In this document: in pieces, positions 1-10,156 of the stretch | Position numbering within the stretch: the first letter of the stretch is position 1 | How the letters are laid out: each line of letters begins with the position of its first letter | Origin: Ananas comosus | Taxonomy: Eukaryota > Streptophyta > Magnoliopsida > Poales > Bromeliaceae | Direction: 5' to 3' | DNA length: 64,000 nucleotides | Assembly (NCBI RefSeq): GCF_001540865.1 | Contig: NC_033625.1 | Span: 13,301,890-13,365,889 of the forward strand | The notes under the pieces: model-generated | Databases searched by the model: none | Seen by the model: the letters and a program-made list of their open reading frames with translations, nothing else | Told to the model about the DNA's origin: nothing | Translations under genes and position numbers: made by a program

Positions 1-829
1 TTATTGTAGTTTTTATTGCCTTCTTTTTTGCTTTCATTCAATACAGTGCTCTTCATTTTTGTTCTTCTTCTCGTTGATATTAAGAACAATTTTGTTATAA
101 ACTTTATATGCCGTCAAAAGTTAAGAGGTTTATGCACGCATAACTTAGTTTGAGATAGTCTTAAATAGTATAATTTACTCTTAAATAATTTATCAATATT
201 TAGCTAACTAAATTAAATTACAAAATTTTATCACAATAATTCAAAAAATTCGAATAAAAATACATAATAAATTAAAATTTCGGCGACAAAAGTGTCACAC
301 GTTCCATATTTGAGAACCAGAAGTATAATTTACCCACAGAAAAAAATATATAACTTTATCCATTGTAAGGATACTACTGCAATTAACCCAAATTTTTTTA
401 TATGGAGATGCATTGATCATTTTTTGTTCATATACAACGAATGTGACACTGATAATGGAGGGAACCAAATATTGTGGGGTCCTTTACTAAGTAGCGAGAG
501 GAAAAGTTGTTTCATTCCAATTTTTTTTGGCCACACAAAATTTCTCCCTCTATATATATTATATATTATTATATAATAAAGTGCTTCATTAAATATATAC
601 ATGCATGAATTCAAAGTTTATGGGAAGGGAATATATTCCTAGACAGAAGAGAGGAGCGCGGCGTTGACGCAAGGACGAAAAGAAGAAGAAGGAGAGAGAG
701 AGGAAGCGCATCCTCCATTATCGTCGCTAGCGTCAGCGGAGGTTTGGGCGAGGTAGGAGAGAGGACCGCGATCGACACGAGAGCAGTAGAGGAGAAAAAG
801 AGGAAGGGACAGCAAGAACTAGGAATTTC
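1..829. other. AT-rich intergenic DNA
   Basis: No gene recognised. The left part is AT-rich. A purine-rich GA stretch of about 170 bases lies near 640-810. The small reading frames here have no recognisable domains or supporting codon structure. Confidence 0.6.
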
Positions 830-1375
830 AACGAACCGAATATGAGCGAGTTGGGGTTAGCTCGTCTTTGGCTCGTTAAAACGAGTCAAACATGATCTGA
901 CTTGTTAAAGTATCGAGCTGGAAAATTCACCTCGCGTTTGGCTCCTTTATTAATGGGCCGAATACGAGCCGGCTCACGAGCTAGTTCATAAATAACAAGT
1001 TAAAAGAATTAAATTGGATATATATAGAAAATAAATTTATATTATCTTATCCATTAAACATTAATTTAATGGTTGAAATTTTATATATAAATGAGTTTTT
1101 TTATAATTGAGTTGAACTTTATATTTAGATTGACTAAAAATTAAATAATAAAATATATATTATAGATAATTATTTATTTTTATTATAAGTATAAAAATAA
1201 ATAAATTATATAAATATAAAATATATGTATTCGAGCTGTTATCGAGCAGAATACGAGTGAATTGATCTCAGCTCGTGTTCGGCTCGTTTACTAAACGAGT
1301 GATTCGACTTCGAACTCATTTTGAGTGGAATACGAACTGGCTCACAAACAGCGAGCTGAATTGTCACCACTGGCG
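830..1375. repeat. Inverted-repeat-rich element with GAGC/GCTC motifs (MITE-like)
   Basis: Both ends carry repeated words such as CGAGC, GGCTCG and GGCTCAC in opposite orientations around a very AT-rich core (about 1010-1230), so the segment could fold into an imperfect hairpin. This matches a foldback or MITE remnant. No target-site duplication was identified, so the family is unassigned. Confidence 0.4.
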
Positions 1376-1462
1376 AGAACGATAGAGATGAAGAGGGAAG
1401 AGAGCCAGAAAGAAAAATAAAAATATTTTGATTAGTTTGCTAAGAATTCAATTTATAATTTA

Positions 1463-2534
1463 GGGGCAATTTCATGGATACCCCTCCCAAAGTCTAAAAT
1501 ATCATAGATGCCCCTATAAAATTTAAAATATCACCCATACCCTTATAAACACAAAAAATTATCATCAATACCCCTACTATTAGTTATGTTAGCTTTACCA
1601 TAGATATTAAATGTTTAAAGATAGGTTAAATTTTAAAATGACTTATTTACCCTCAAGTTTTTCTTAAGTTAAAATGTATGGAGACCCCCTCAACTATATG
1701 CCATTTTCAAATAGCTCTCTCAACTTTCATTTTTTTAGTTGATATCCCATTAGCTTTTAGTTTTTTAAAAAATTAACTAATTTCAGTGTATGAAAAAATG
1801 AGAAGTTTTTAGTTTTTTTGATAATTTTACCAAATCTAGTGGCTCTATTTATATTTTATCAAATAAATAATTATATATAAAAATTTAAATGAAAATAATG
1901 TTAAGGAATTATCCGATCTTTCTTTAATCTTGAAAGCTTAAAATTTTTTTTAATCAAAATATTCTTGATAATTTTATCTGCATTAAACGCATTAAAAAAC
2001 TAAAATATAATATATTTTAGCTTTTGAACAAAACTCTCTTTTTGTTTCAATCGACGGAACAATGCTCGCATATAGTTATGTGATTTACTTTTGCTTAAAT
2101 AGGAAAAAAAATAAAATCTATAATTTATTTCAAAATTACTATTACTACTGAACCTGAACCGAAATCCAAAACTAAAAACAAAAACAAAATCAGATAAAAA
2201 CATACTATATATAAAATATAATTTTTATATATTTTTTAATAATTAATATATATTAATAATTTAATTTAATATGTATATATTAAATACTCAAATTTAGATT
2301 TACAAAAAATATCTTGAAATACCTATTAGTATTTCTACTATTAATAAGAAATAAAGGGTAAAAATGGTATTTTGAAAATTTAACTCCTTTTCAGATGGGA
2401 TTTAACGGATTTTAACTAATGAGGGGTATTTATGATAATTTTAAACATATTGGAGGGTATTTGTGATATTATCAATTTTAGAAGGGTATTGGTGAAATTA
2501 ATAGTTTCTAGAAGGGCATCTATGAAATTATTCC
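1463..2534. mobile_element. Mutator-like MITE, copy 1
   Basis: The element starts GGGGCAATTTCAT and ends with the imperfect inverse (ATGAAATTATTCC). It is flanked by a perfect 9-bp direct repeat TATAATTTA at 1454-1462 and 2535-2543. A 9-bp target-site duplication is the hallmark of Mutator-like elements. No transposase frame is present, so it is non-autonomous. Related copies lie at 44443-45784 and 57358-61724; those two contain a segment of about 170 bp that this copy lacks. Confidence 0.75.
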
Positions 2535-2543
2535 TATAATTTA

Positions 2544-2890
2544 TATACATCTAAAAAATATTCTATTTTTATAAAATTGCAAAATCGATAAATTTTTTTT
2601 TTGTATGCAAATTGGTCTTTTTCTCCGCTTAATATCTTTCTTTAAATTTTCTTTTGAAAAAGTTTGTGTGATATATAAGGTTTCCACTGTAGCACGCCTT
2701 CTTTGAATATGGACCGCGTCGGGTGGAAGTGCTCACTTTTTGGTCAAAAAAGAAAACCTTATCTTATTCTTTTTGTATAAATGATAATAAATATCTCACA
2801 CGGCGTGAAAACATGCGCTTTGTCCTATCCAATAATATATGACAAAGAGTTATTAATGTTGTTGCTACACTTATCTAGGTATATAAATAA
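2544..2890. other. AT-rich intergenic DNA
   Basis: Nothing recognisable between two MITE-like elements. Confidence 0.5.
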
Positions 2891-3250
2891 TAGGATAAAC
2901 TTAAAATACCATCCTATAGTTTCGCACTTTCTTATTTTAGTACTTTATAATTTAAAGTATATTATGTTAGTATCCTGTAGTTTCATTTATATTTCTTCGT
3001 CAGATTTTTGTTAACATTTCGTTAAATAATATACAAAAACTTTAGATATCCTATCTGGATTTATCAAATATTCACTTTAGTATCCTTTAGTTTTAACTTT
3101 ATCACTGATTTAACGAAAAAAATTAATAGAATCGATAACAAAAGGGTAAAAATAAAATCACAGGACACTAAATTGATATAGTTTAAACCACATGATACTA
3201 AAGTGAGAAAGTGTGAACCACATGAGTGGTATTTGAAGTTTTTCCTAAAT
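2891..3250. repeat. MITE-like repeat, family M2 copy 1
   Basis: The left end (TAGGATAAACTTAAAATACCA) is roughly inverted at the right end (TGGTATTTGAAGTTTTTCCTA). A diverged copy in the same orientation lies at 4074-4436 and shares the body, including runs such as TTAAATAATATACAAAAA. No coding capacity. Confidence 0.6.
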
Positions 3251-3636
3251 AGTATTTATCATATTTAAAATTTCAACATTTCAATTTTTTTTTAAATATA
3301 TTTTTATACTTATATTCTATTAGTAAATTATTTGGAATAACTGTTATTATTTCATTACTAATAATTTGGAATAACTGTTATTATTTCATGCTCTCAAGTA
3401 TATTCTTCTACCATCATCATATTTTTAATTTGCCTTTAAGTTAGGGCGAAAGAATTTTTTTTTTTTTGACTGTTGTAGAAATTTAATTCGGGTTTAATCC
3501 GTGATGATTTAGCTGGTACTATAGTGAAATTATTATTTTTAAATAATGCAGAAATATACGATGGTTATATTTAAAACAAAAAAAAAGGTATAAAAAATTT
3601 CAGAATTTTTGGGGTGTATACATTAGGTAATTATCT
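3251..3636. other. AT-rich spacer with a short direct repeat
   Basis: Contains two copies of a 25-bp unit (TTTGGAATAACTGTTATTAT and the next five bases) at 3331-3355 and 3365-3389. Otherwise featureless. Confidence 0.55.
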
Positions 3637-3990
3637 CTTAAGAAAATTAAACTTTTGGTCCTCAAACTATGAGAAGCATGATATTTTGGTTCTCAAACTT
3701 TAATTTAGTATAATTTCTAATTCAAACTTTCTGAATTATTACAATCAAGTTTCAGAACTCAATTTAGTTAGTTAAATATCGACAAATTGTTGATGTAGAA
3801 ATGATATACAATTTTAATTATTATCACATCATCAATCACAATATTTGTATATCATTTCTACATCAATAATTTATTAACATTTAGCGGACTAAATTGGACT
3901 GTACAACTTAATTGCAACAATTCATTATGTTCAATCTAAAAATTACAACAAATTTAAGTTTGGGGACGAAAACTGTAATTCTCCCTTAAA
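3637..3990. repeat. Palindromic MITE-like repeat
   Basis: The centre holds an inverted repeat (TGATGTAGAAATGATATACAA near 3791, its inverse near 3847-3868). The outer arms are also roughly inverted (leucine-rich-looking CTCAAACT text versus AAGTTTGGGGAC). This is a fold-back structure typical of MITEs; the family is not identified. Confidence 0.5.
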
Positions 3991-4073
3991 ACTTTTTAAA
4001 AGTGAGATAATTATTTTAAAATAATAGAAGAAATTTAGGTCAGCTCTAATGTTTTTTACCTATTTATTAATTG

Positions 4074-4436
4074 AGTAAATTTTAAATACCACCATATAGT
4101 TTCGTACTTTCTCACTTTATTTAGTACCTTATGATTTAAAATGTATTAATTTAGTATCCTGTGATTTTATTTTTTTCTTTTCGTCACCCTTTCTATTAAC
4201 TTTTTGTTAAATAATATACAAAAAAAAGTCAGATATCCCACCTATAGTTTATCGAATATTCATTTTAGTACCTTTAGTTTTATCTTTGTCACTGATTTAA
4301 TGAAAAAAAATAGTATAGTGGATAACAAAAAGAGAATAATAAAATTACAGATAGGAAAATGAAACATTTTAAGCTATAGAACATGGAATTGAGAAATTAA
4401 GAAAGTTTAGGGTGGTATTTGAAAGTTTTCCTTATT
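4074..4436. repeat. MITE-like repeat, family M2 copy 2
   Basis: Diverged direct-orientation copy of 2891-3250. It has the same ends (AAATACCA at left, TGGTATTTGAAAGTTTTCC at right) and the same internal order of motifs. Confidence 0.6.
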
Positions 4437-4610
4437 AATTTGGAATTGGAAATATGCGGAGACTTGGCCACGCGTTTCACGCCTTCTCCGCTCGTTCGTC
4501 ACCCGTGCCCACCTCGCGCGCCTCCAACCCGGACTTTCTTTTTGTCCGAGCGTCCGCATCAAATTGTTTTATGCGAGAAAGGGCACGCCTAAATTCGCCA
4601 CTCTCCTGTT

Positions 4611-4614
<4 letters not shown>

Positions 4615-4651
<37 letters not shown>
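4615..4651. repeat. Poly(T) tract of 37
   Basis: An uninterrupted run of T. It follows a 160-bp GC-rich patch (4450-4612) that contrasts with its surroundings. Together they could be a retroposed fragment with its A-tail, read on the minus strand, but no source gene was recognised. Confidence 0.8.
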
Positions 4652-4652
<1 letters not shown>

Positions 4653-6249
4653 TAAAGATTAATTGCATATATGTTTCTACAAATATAGTAAATTTAAAAG
4701 TTGGATTTGAAAACTATTCCGGACCCTAGCTATTTAAAAGTTGGATTCGGGATCGGGTCCAAATCGGATATGGATATAACATATCCGGACCCATACCCGA
4801 AACTTTAATGGATAATTTTTTTTACTTGTGTAGTGTCCATTTTTTATCAGGTCTGGTTCGGGTCTGGATAGGGTCCGGATCGGTTATGGTAAATCAGATA
4901 TTTTGGACAACTTTACTTATTTGCTATTAAAATATAAATAGTTCTCTAACAATAACAAATCGAAGGGATATACTTGAAAATATTAGAACTTTTGTAAGGA
5001 CAATAAATGAAGTTTGAACTTTATAGGGATATATTTGTGATTCACTATATTTGCAGAAATCTGTATGCATTTAATCCTTTTTTTACAATTTTTTTCCCAT
5101 AATCTAATTTTAAAAAAGAAAAATTATAAATGCAGTATTCAAATTATACGGTGCCTAATAATTTATTTCTCAAATTTAAATTTATTATAATTTTTTTAGT
5201 GAATTTTTTTTATCAGTGGCCATCTAGTTCTGCAGCCTAATTTAGTTGATTAAATATTAATATATCGCTAATATAAAAGTGATTCAACAGTGTTGTAATT
5301 AATTTCGTGATAATAATTAAAATACAACCCTTCTACAGATCAATCACTAAACAGAATAGCAAAATAAATTTTTTTTCAAAATTATAGAACAATAAAATAC
5401 AGATTATAAGTCATTATCTTATTTTATTGTATTATTCTATAATATTAAAAAAGATTATTTTGTAATTTTAATCGCATATTTTTATAGTGAAACGAAAATA
5501 AAATTAGTTAAAATAATATTTAAGAAACACATAGTTTGAAAGTTTCTCGCTTTTTTTTTTTTCTTTTTTCTTTGGCACACGTTTTTTACCTTATAAAATA
5601 ATAATCCTTTCAAGTCCACTCAACGTGGATTATATTCCTTTCCATGAAGATTCTGTCCATACATTCGATGTCTCTAATGCTCAAATATCTATCACATATG
5701 TAACACTTTAATATACAAAATCTAAAATTTAAGAAAATATATTAAAATAGAATTATTAAATTTAATAAAAGTGCAAATAAATTTAATAAATTCAATATTT
5801 TTTTTATTAAAGCAACTTAGTTATTATAAATAATTAAAACTCAATAAAACCTCAATAAAATAAATTAAGAGGGCTATTTAGTGTTACTTATTGTTATTTT
5901 TACTATACTTTATTATTATATATATTATATTAGATCGACAGCGTGAATTACGCGTTAAATAGATTATTATTTTAAATTTTTTTAAAACAAGTAAATTAAT
6001 GCCGGTGCATTTGGACTTTGGAGTTTATTTTTATAAATAAATAATATTAGATTGGTCAAATCGAAATTGGTTAGATAAAATAATTTCTATTTAAAAAATA
6101 AAACAATAAAAATTTTTTGTATATTTTTTAATTTAATTAATAAAGGATGGTCCTTATCCTAAAATTAAAAAATCAGGAAAAAAAATAAATCTAATAAAAA
6201 AAAACCATGGTCCGCAACGTAGACGCTATGGGGGACCACACGTTGTTGC
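4652..6249. other. AT-rich intergenic DNA
   Basis: About 1.6 kb without a gene. 4735-4920 contains GGATCGGGTCC and related words in both orientations, a likely degraded foldback repeat. The rest is simple AT-rich sequence. Confidence 0.5.
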
Positions 6250-6253
6250 TAAT

Positions 6254-6477
6254 TGGGCCGCACTGTGTGGGGTCCACTACACGGCCGTATCTAAAATCGC
6301 GGGGAAAGAGAGCTCTGACGTGGACGTTTCTCATTGGCTACTAGACCTGTTTCGTGTTCTACGAAAAACACGCAATCGAACCTCACAAAATCCCTATACA
6401 TTTGGGCCCGACCCCTCTCCCTCTTCGTCTCTCCCACCTCTCATCTCCTTCCTCTGATTCTCTAATTCAAACCCTAA
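6254..6477 (+). promoter_or_regulatory. Site II, ACGT-core and telo-box promoter elements of the isomerase gene
   Basis: Two TGGGCC site II motifs are present (6254-6259 and 6403-6409). A TGACGTGG ACGT-core motif lies near 6315, an inverted CCAAT (ATTGGCT) near 6333, and a telo-box AAACCCTAA at 6469-6477. In plants, site II (TCP-bound) and telo-box pairs are a known signature of promoters of growth-linked housekeeping genes. Binding here is inferred from motif matches only, and the transcription start is not visible. Confidence 0.55.
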
Positions 6478-6508
6478 CCCTAATTTATTTCAATAACCAA
6501 TGGAGCTC

Positions 6509-6542
6509 TAACCCTAACCCTAACCCTAACCCTAACCCTAAC
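6509..6542. repeat. Short interstitial telomere-type array (TAACCC)n
   Basis: Five full 6-base units plus a partial one, about 170 bp upstream of the isomerase ATG and so probably in its 5' leader. The unit is 6 bases (TTAGGG type), not the 7-base TTTAGGG of most plants, although the telo-box just upstream (AAACCCTAA) has the 7-base spacing. Confidence 0.85.
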
Positions 6543-6714
6543 TTTATTGGGGAGACGATTCGGAGAATACCTCCAAAAGGCGAAAGGAGCGGTCCCCGTT
6601 TCGTTTCCCCCTCCGCTTTTTGGCTTCGGTCGATCCCACCAAAGATTCGCAAATCGACCCCCATAAAGCCCCCCGTCCAAATCCGATCTCGGCGCCGTGT
6701 CCCACCTCCTCACC

Positions 6715-7575
6715 ATGCGCGGCGCCGTGTGCCCCCAAACCCTAGACGCGGCGATCCCCCTCCCCCACCTCCTCTTCGCCCAGAAGCCCCCCACCACGTC
6801 GCCGCCGCACCCCGACGCCGGCGCCGGCGCCGGCGACGGCGCCGGCCGGGGGACGGGGCTGAGCCAGGAGGAGCAGAAGCGGATCGCGGCGCACCGCGCG
6901 GTGGAGCAGGTGGAGTCGGGGATGGTGGTGGGGCTGGGGACGGGCTCGACCGCGGCGCACGCGCTGGACCGGCTCGGCGAGCTCCTCCGCCGCGGCGCGC
7001 TCCGCGACGTGGTGGGCATCCCCACCTCGCTCAAAACCGCCGCCCACGCCGCCGCCGTGGGGATCCCCCTCTCCGACCTCGACTCCCACCCCCGCGTCGA
7101 CCTCTCCATCGACGGCGCCGACGAGGTCGACCCCTCCCTCAACCTCGTCAAGGGCCGCGGCGGCTCCCTCCTCCGCGAGAAGATGATCGAGGCCGCGAGC
7201 GACCGCTTCGTCGTCATCGTCGACGACTCCAAGCTCGTCCCCCGCCTCGGCGCCAGCGCCCTCGCCGTCCCCGTCGAGGTCGTCCCCTTTTGCCACAACT
7301 ACACTCTAACCCAACTTAAAACCCTCCTCAATCAACAACCCCATTTCTCCGGTGCCAAATTGCGCACCGCCGCCGACGGCTCCCCCTTCCTTACCGACAA
7401 TTCTAACTATATCATCGATTTGTACTTCGAGGACGGGATCACCGGCGATTTGAATGCGATCAGCGACGGCATTTTGAGGCTCACCGGTGTCGTCGAGCAC
7501 GGGATGTTCCTCGGCATCGCCACCGAGGTGATCGTCGCCAATAAGGACGGCAGTGTCGTCGTGTTGAATAAGTAG
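6715..7575 (+). CDS. Ribose-5-phosphate isomerase (RpiA family, cytosolic type)
   Basis: Interconverts ribose-5-phosphate and ribulose-5-phosphate in the non-oxidative pentose phosphate pathway. The 286-residue single-exon frame starts at the first ATG (context CACCATGCG); the open frame extends 6 codons upstream but without an ATG. Visible motifs are GLGTGST (73-79), DGADE (133-137), KGRGG (146-150), REK (154-156) and VVEHGMF (259-265). Asp133, Asp136, Lys146 and Glu155 keep the spacing of E. coli RpiA Asp81, Asp84, Lys94 and Glu103. The N-terminal 45 residues are Pro/Gly/Ala-rich and do not look like a clear plastid transit peptide, so it resembles the cytosolic intronless RPI1/RPI2 class rather than the plastid RPI3 class. 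GC content is extreme up to about 7290 and then falls, as in many monocot genes. The catalytic set appears complete. The only other intact frame over this DNA is antisense shadow. Confidence 0.95.
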   Translation: MRGAVCPQTLDAAIPLPHLLFAQKPPTTSPPHPDAGAGAGDGAGRGTGLSQEEQKRIAAHRAVEQVESGMVVGLGTGSTAAHALDRLGELLRRGALRDVVGIPTSLKTAAHAAAVGIPLSDLDSHPRVDLSIDGADEVDPSLNLVKGRGGSLLREKMIEAASDRFVVIVDDSKLVPRLGASALAVPVEVVPFCHNYTLTQLKTLLNQQPHFSGAKLRTAADGSPFLTDNSNYIIDLYFEDGITGDLNAISDGILRLTGVVEHGMFLGIATEVIVANKDGSVVVLNK

Positions 7576-8142
7576 ATGATGCGGAACTAAATGCTTTGTT
7601 CGCGACGCAGTGGTGAAGTGGAATTTTGTTGTATCTTTCCATTTTTTGCTGTTTTACCGATTATGATCCGTAATCTAATATACCGAGTTACTACTATAAG
7701 ATGCTGAATTGCTTGTTTTTTGGTGAGTTTGGTACAAAATTTCAAGTTGCGATTCGAAATCAAATATGCTCTTGAATTTTCCGCCAATTATCGATGATCA
7801 TCCATAGTTTCTCAGTGTGAGGATGGATTAGTGCTGCTTTGTGGATTGTTGTTCTTGCTCTAATTTAGCTGAGTTAAGATATAAACACAAGTACTCCACT
7901 TTTTCTCTATTTGCTCAAATTTAGCGATTTTTGTTGCTTGATGTAGTTTGTGAACTGCGAATCGTAGAAAAGTCGATTTGAGATTTCGTACTGTCGATTG
8001 CGCCACGATGCCTATATCTGACATATAATATTTTGATTCTGCTCTGTGCTTTTCTTGTGTATTTGTAGCAAATTTCTAAGATGATGTTGAGGATTTTTGC
8101 TTTAGATTTGTGTAGTTAACTTGTTAGTAGTAGGCCTGGTAC
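7576..8142. other. 3' flank of the isomerase gene
   Basis: T-rich sequence downstream of the stop that should include the 3' UTR. No canonical AATAAA was found close to the stop, so the polyadenylation site is unplaced. Confidence 0.5.
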
Positions 8143-8675
8143 TTAGGGATGCAAATGGATCCGGGGTGGTGGAGCTCCCGCCCCGGTCCCCTCCGAATGG
8201 GAGGGAGGAAATAAACGAATTCGGGGCAGAAAACAGGAAAAATTTTTGATCCGTCCCGAATTCGCCCCGTCATGATCTGTTCCGAATCCGTCCCGAATGT
8301 ATGCCTTTAAAATTTTTCTACATGTATGTATTTAAAATTTTTGAATTTTGTTACGAGTTGTGATTGATATTTTTGATTTTTATAGTTGTTATTATTAATT
8401 ATATATAGCTTGATAATATTATCAATTAATATTAAAATTTTGTTGATTTAGATTTATAAAATATTAACAATATTATAATTTATAAAACAAATACTATTTG
8501 GCGGGGTGGATTCGGGGCGCTGGTGGGAGGCGGGTTATAAGACGGGGCGGATTATGGGATAACTATTTTCAATCCATCACGGATTCGGGGCGGGAGGCGG
8601 GGCGGATTTTTTATAGTCGGGGCGGGAGGCGCGGCGGGGCTCCCTCCCCCAGATCCGCCCCGTTTGCATCCCTAA
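8143..8675. mobile_element. MITE with GC-rich arms
   Basis: The termini are inverted (TTAGGGATGCAAA at left, TTTGCATCCCTAA at right) and flanked by GTAC on both sides (8139-8142 and 8676-8679). The arms are rich in GGGGCGGG / CCCCGCCCC words in opposite orientations around an AT-rich core. It lies 570 bp downstream of the isomerase stop. No coding capacity. The superfamily is unclear. Confidence 0.7.
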
Positions 8676-9994
8676 GTACTTGTTGCCCTTGTTGTTTTCA
8701 TGGTTGTGATAACTAAGATGTTGATAAAATAAGCCCGCGGATTTTGGATCTTTGTTGTAATACTCTTGATAGTGCAACTTCATCGCTTTTCTGATAGGTA
8801 TGTTTGCTTTAATAATGCTTTTTGCATTTCCGTTTATCGCCTTTATGACGTATGATTTGAAACTTTGTATGGATGGAATAATGCTTTTCGCGATTCCGTT
8901 TATCACTGTTATGACATATGATTTAAAATTTAGTTAGTTAATTCACGAATTAGTGAAAATTCGAATTAAACTATCCGTTTACGAATTTTTCTCAAAAAAA
9001 GAATTGTTTGTGAATTTTTGAGCCAGCTGAATTATTCGCGAATTATTTTTAAATTATTTAAAATATAAACAAAAAATTTATAATTTTTATTTTTAAATAT
9101 AAATTATTTTATATTTTATATTTTCTATTTTATATTTAATACCGAATTCGTTTTTTTAGCCGAAATTTTTAACGATTTTAAAAATCCGTACTAAATTTTT
9201 GCCAAATCCGAATTAACTAAGTATAATTTGAAACTCTATTTATGTGGATGGAATAATGAAACTTCGTACTGATAACCGCAGTATATATTTACTAATGCAG
9301 CTTCTATGTCAAAAGATATTGTAAAATCAATTTATTTTGGGCTTTTTTCACATTTTAGCCCCTTATAATTTTTTTTTCATAAATAACTTCGTAAAATTTA
9401 TAATTACAAAACTGTTTTTATTTCCGCCACGCAAGCACACAATATTATATTATTCTTTGGATATATCTCATGATCTCATCTCAATTAGAGTTTTTAGAAA
9501 TATTAGTACTCATAATACAATGACATAATCAACACGAAGAATAGAAAAATAGTAAGTAAACCATTTAGTATAAAGCAACAATTTTAAAAGTAATTATTTT
9601 TTTAAATAAGCAACAAATTTTCATTTATAATTTAAAAGTAAAATATAATTCGAGAAATATGATTTGTAAGAATTAAATTTTTAAAATTTAATAATTGTTT
9701 ATATATAAGTCTTTTGAATATTATTAAATAAACAAGTTCCGTAAGCAGATGCATTCAATTTTAGTGCGGTGTATGAAATTTATATACACCGGCTGCAGGG
9801 AATAGTTTTACTCGGCAACGCGTGTTCCGCTTTTTAATCGCGAGTTGGATCACACACGCATTCAATTTGGACGGTTCAGATCTACCATCCCTCCAAATCC
9901 AACGGTTACGATTCACTCTGACCACGTCCACTCTAATTATATGAGATTCGCACACCACACCATACTCGCGTACGCGTTCACGAATCACGAGGCC
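8676..9994. other. Intergenic DNA between the two genes
   Basis: AT-rich. 8940-9235 has scattered inverted words (GAATTCG, CGAATT) suggesting an old foldback element. The last 250 bp are less AT-rich and probably hold the promoter of the downstream gene. Confidence 0.45.
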
Positions 9995-10011
9995 TATCTA
10001 TATGTATATAA
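9995..10011 (+). promoter_or_regulatory. Candidate TATA box of the basic-protein gene
   Basis: TATCTATATGTATATAA lies about 25-35 bp upstream of a plausible start of the non-AT-rich leader near 10036. The role is inferred from position and composition. Confidence 0.45.
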
Positions 10012-10035
10012 CGCTCCGCTAACGTACACGGCCCC

Positions 10036-10156
10036 CTGAGGGCGCATTTTAGCGAAAGGAGCTTGGTCGAAGCAATTCGAGTATTAAATCGCCTTCTCGA
10101 AGTTTCTTCGGAGACCCATCGCCTGCTTTGTCTCCCCCTCCCTCTTCGCCTCTTCG
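10036..10156 (+). other. Candidate leader exon 1 (5' UTR)
   Basis: CT-rich leader sequence without an ATG, ending in CTTCG directly before a consensus plant donor GTGAGT at 10157. The following DNA is T-rich and intron-like with repeated TTAGGGTTT words. The start position is an estimate. Confidence 0.5.

Noticed and set aside
4454..4729. 91-codon frame with poly-Phe
   Set aside because: Created by a T37 run; no homology recognised.
6354..7319. 321-codon plus-strand and 272-codon minus-strand frames over the isomerase 5' end
   Set aside because: Shadows of the GC-rich isomerase gene; low-complexity Pro/Arg products with no domains.
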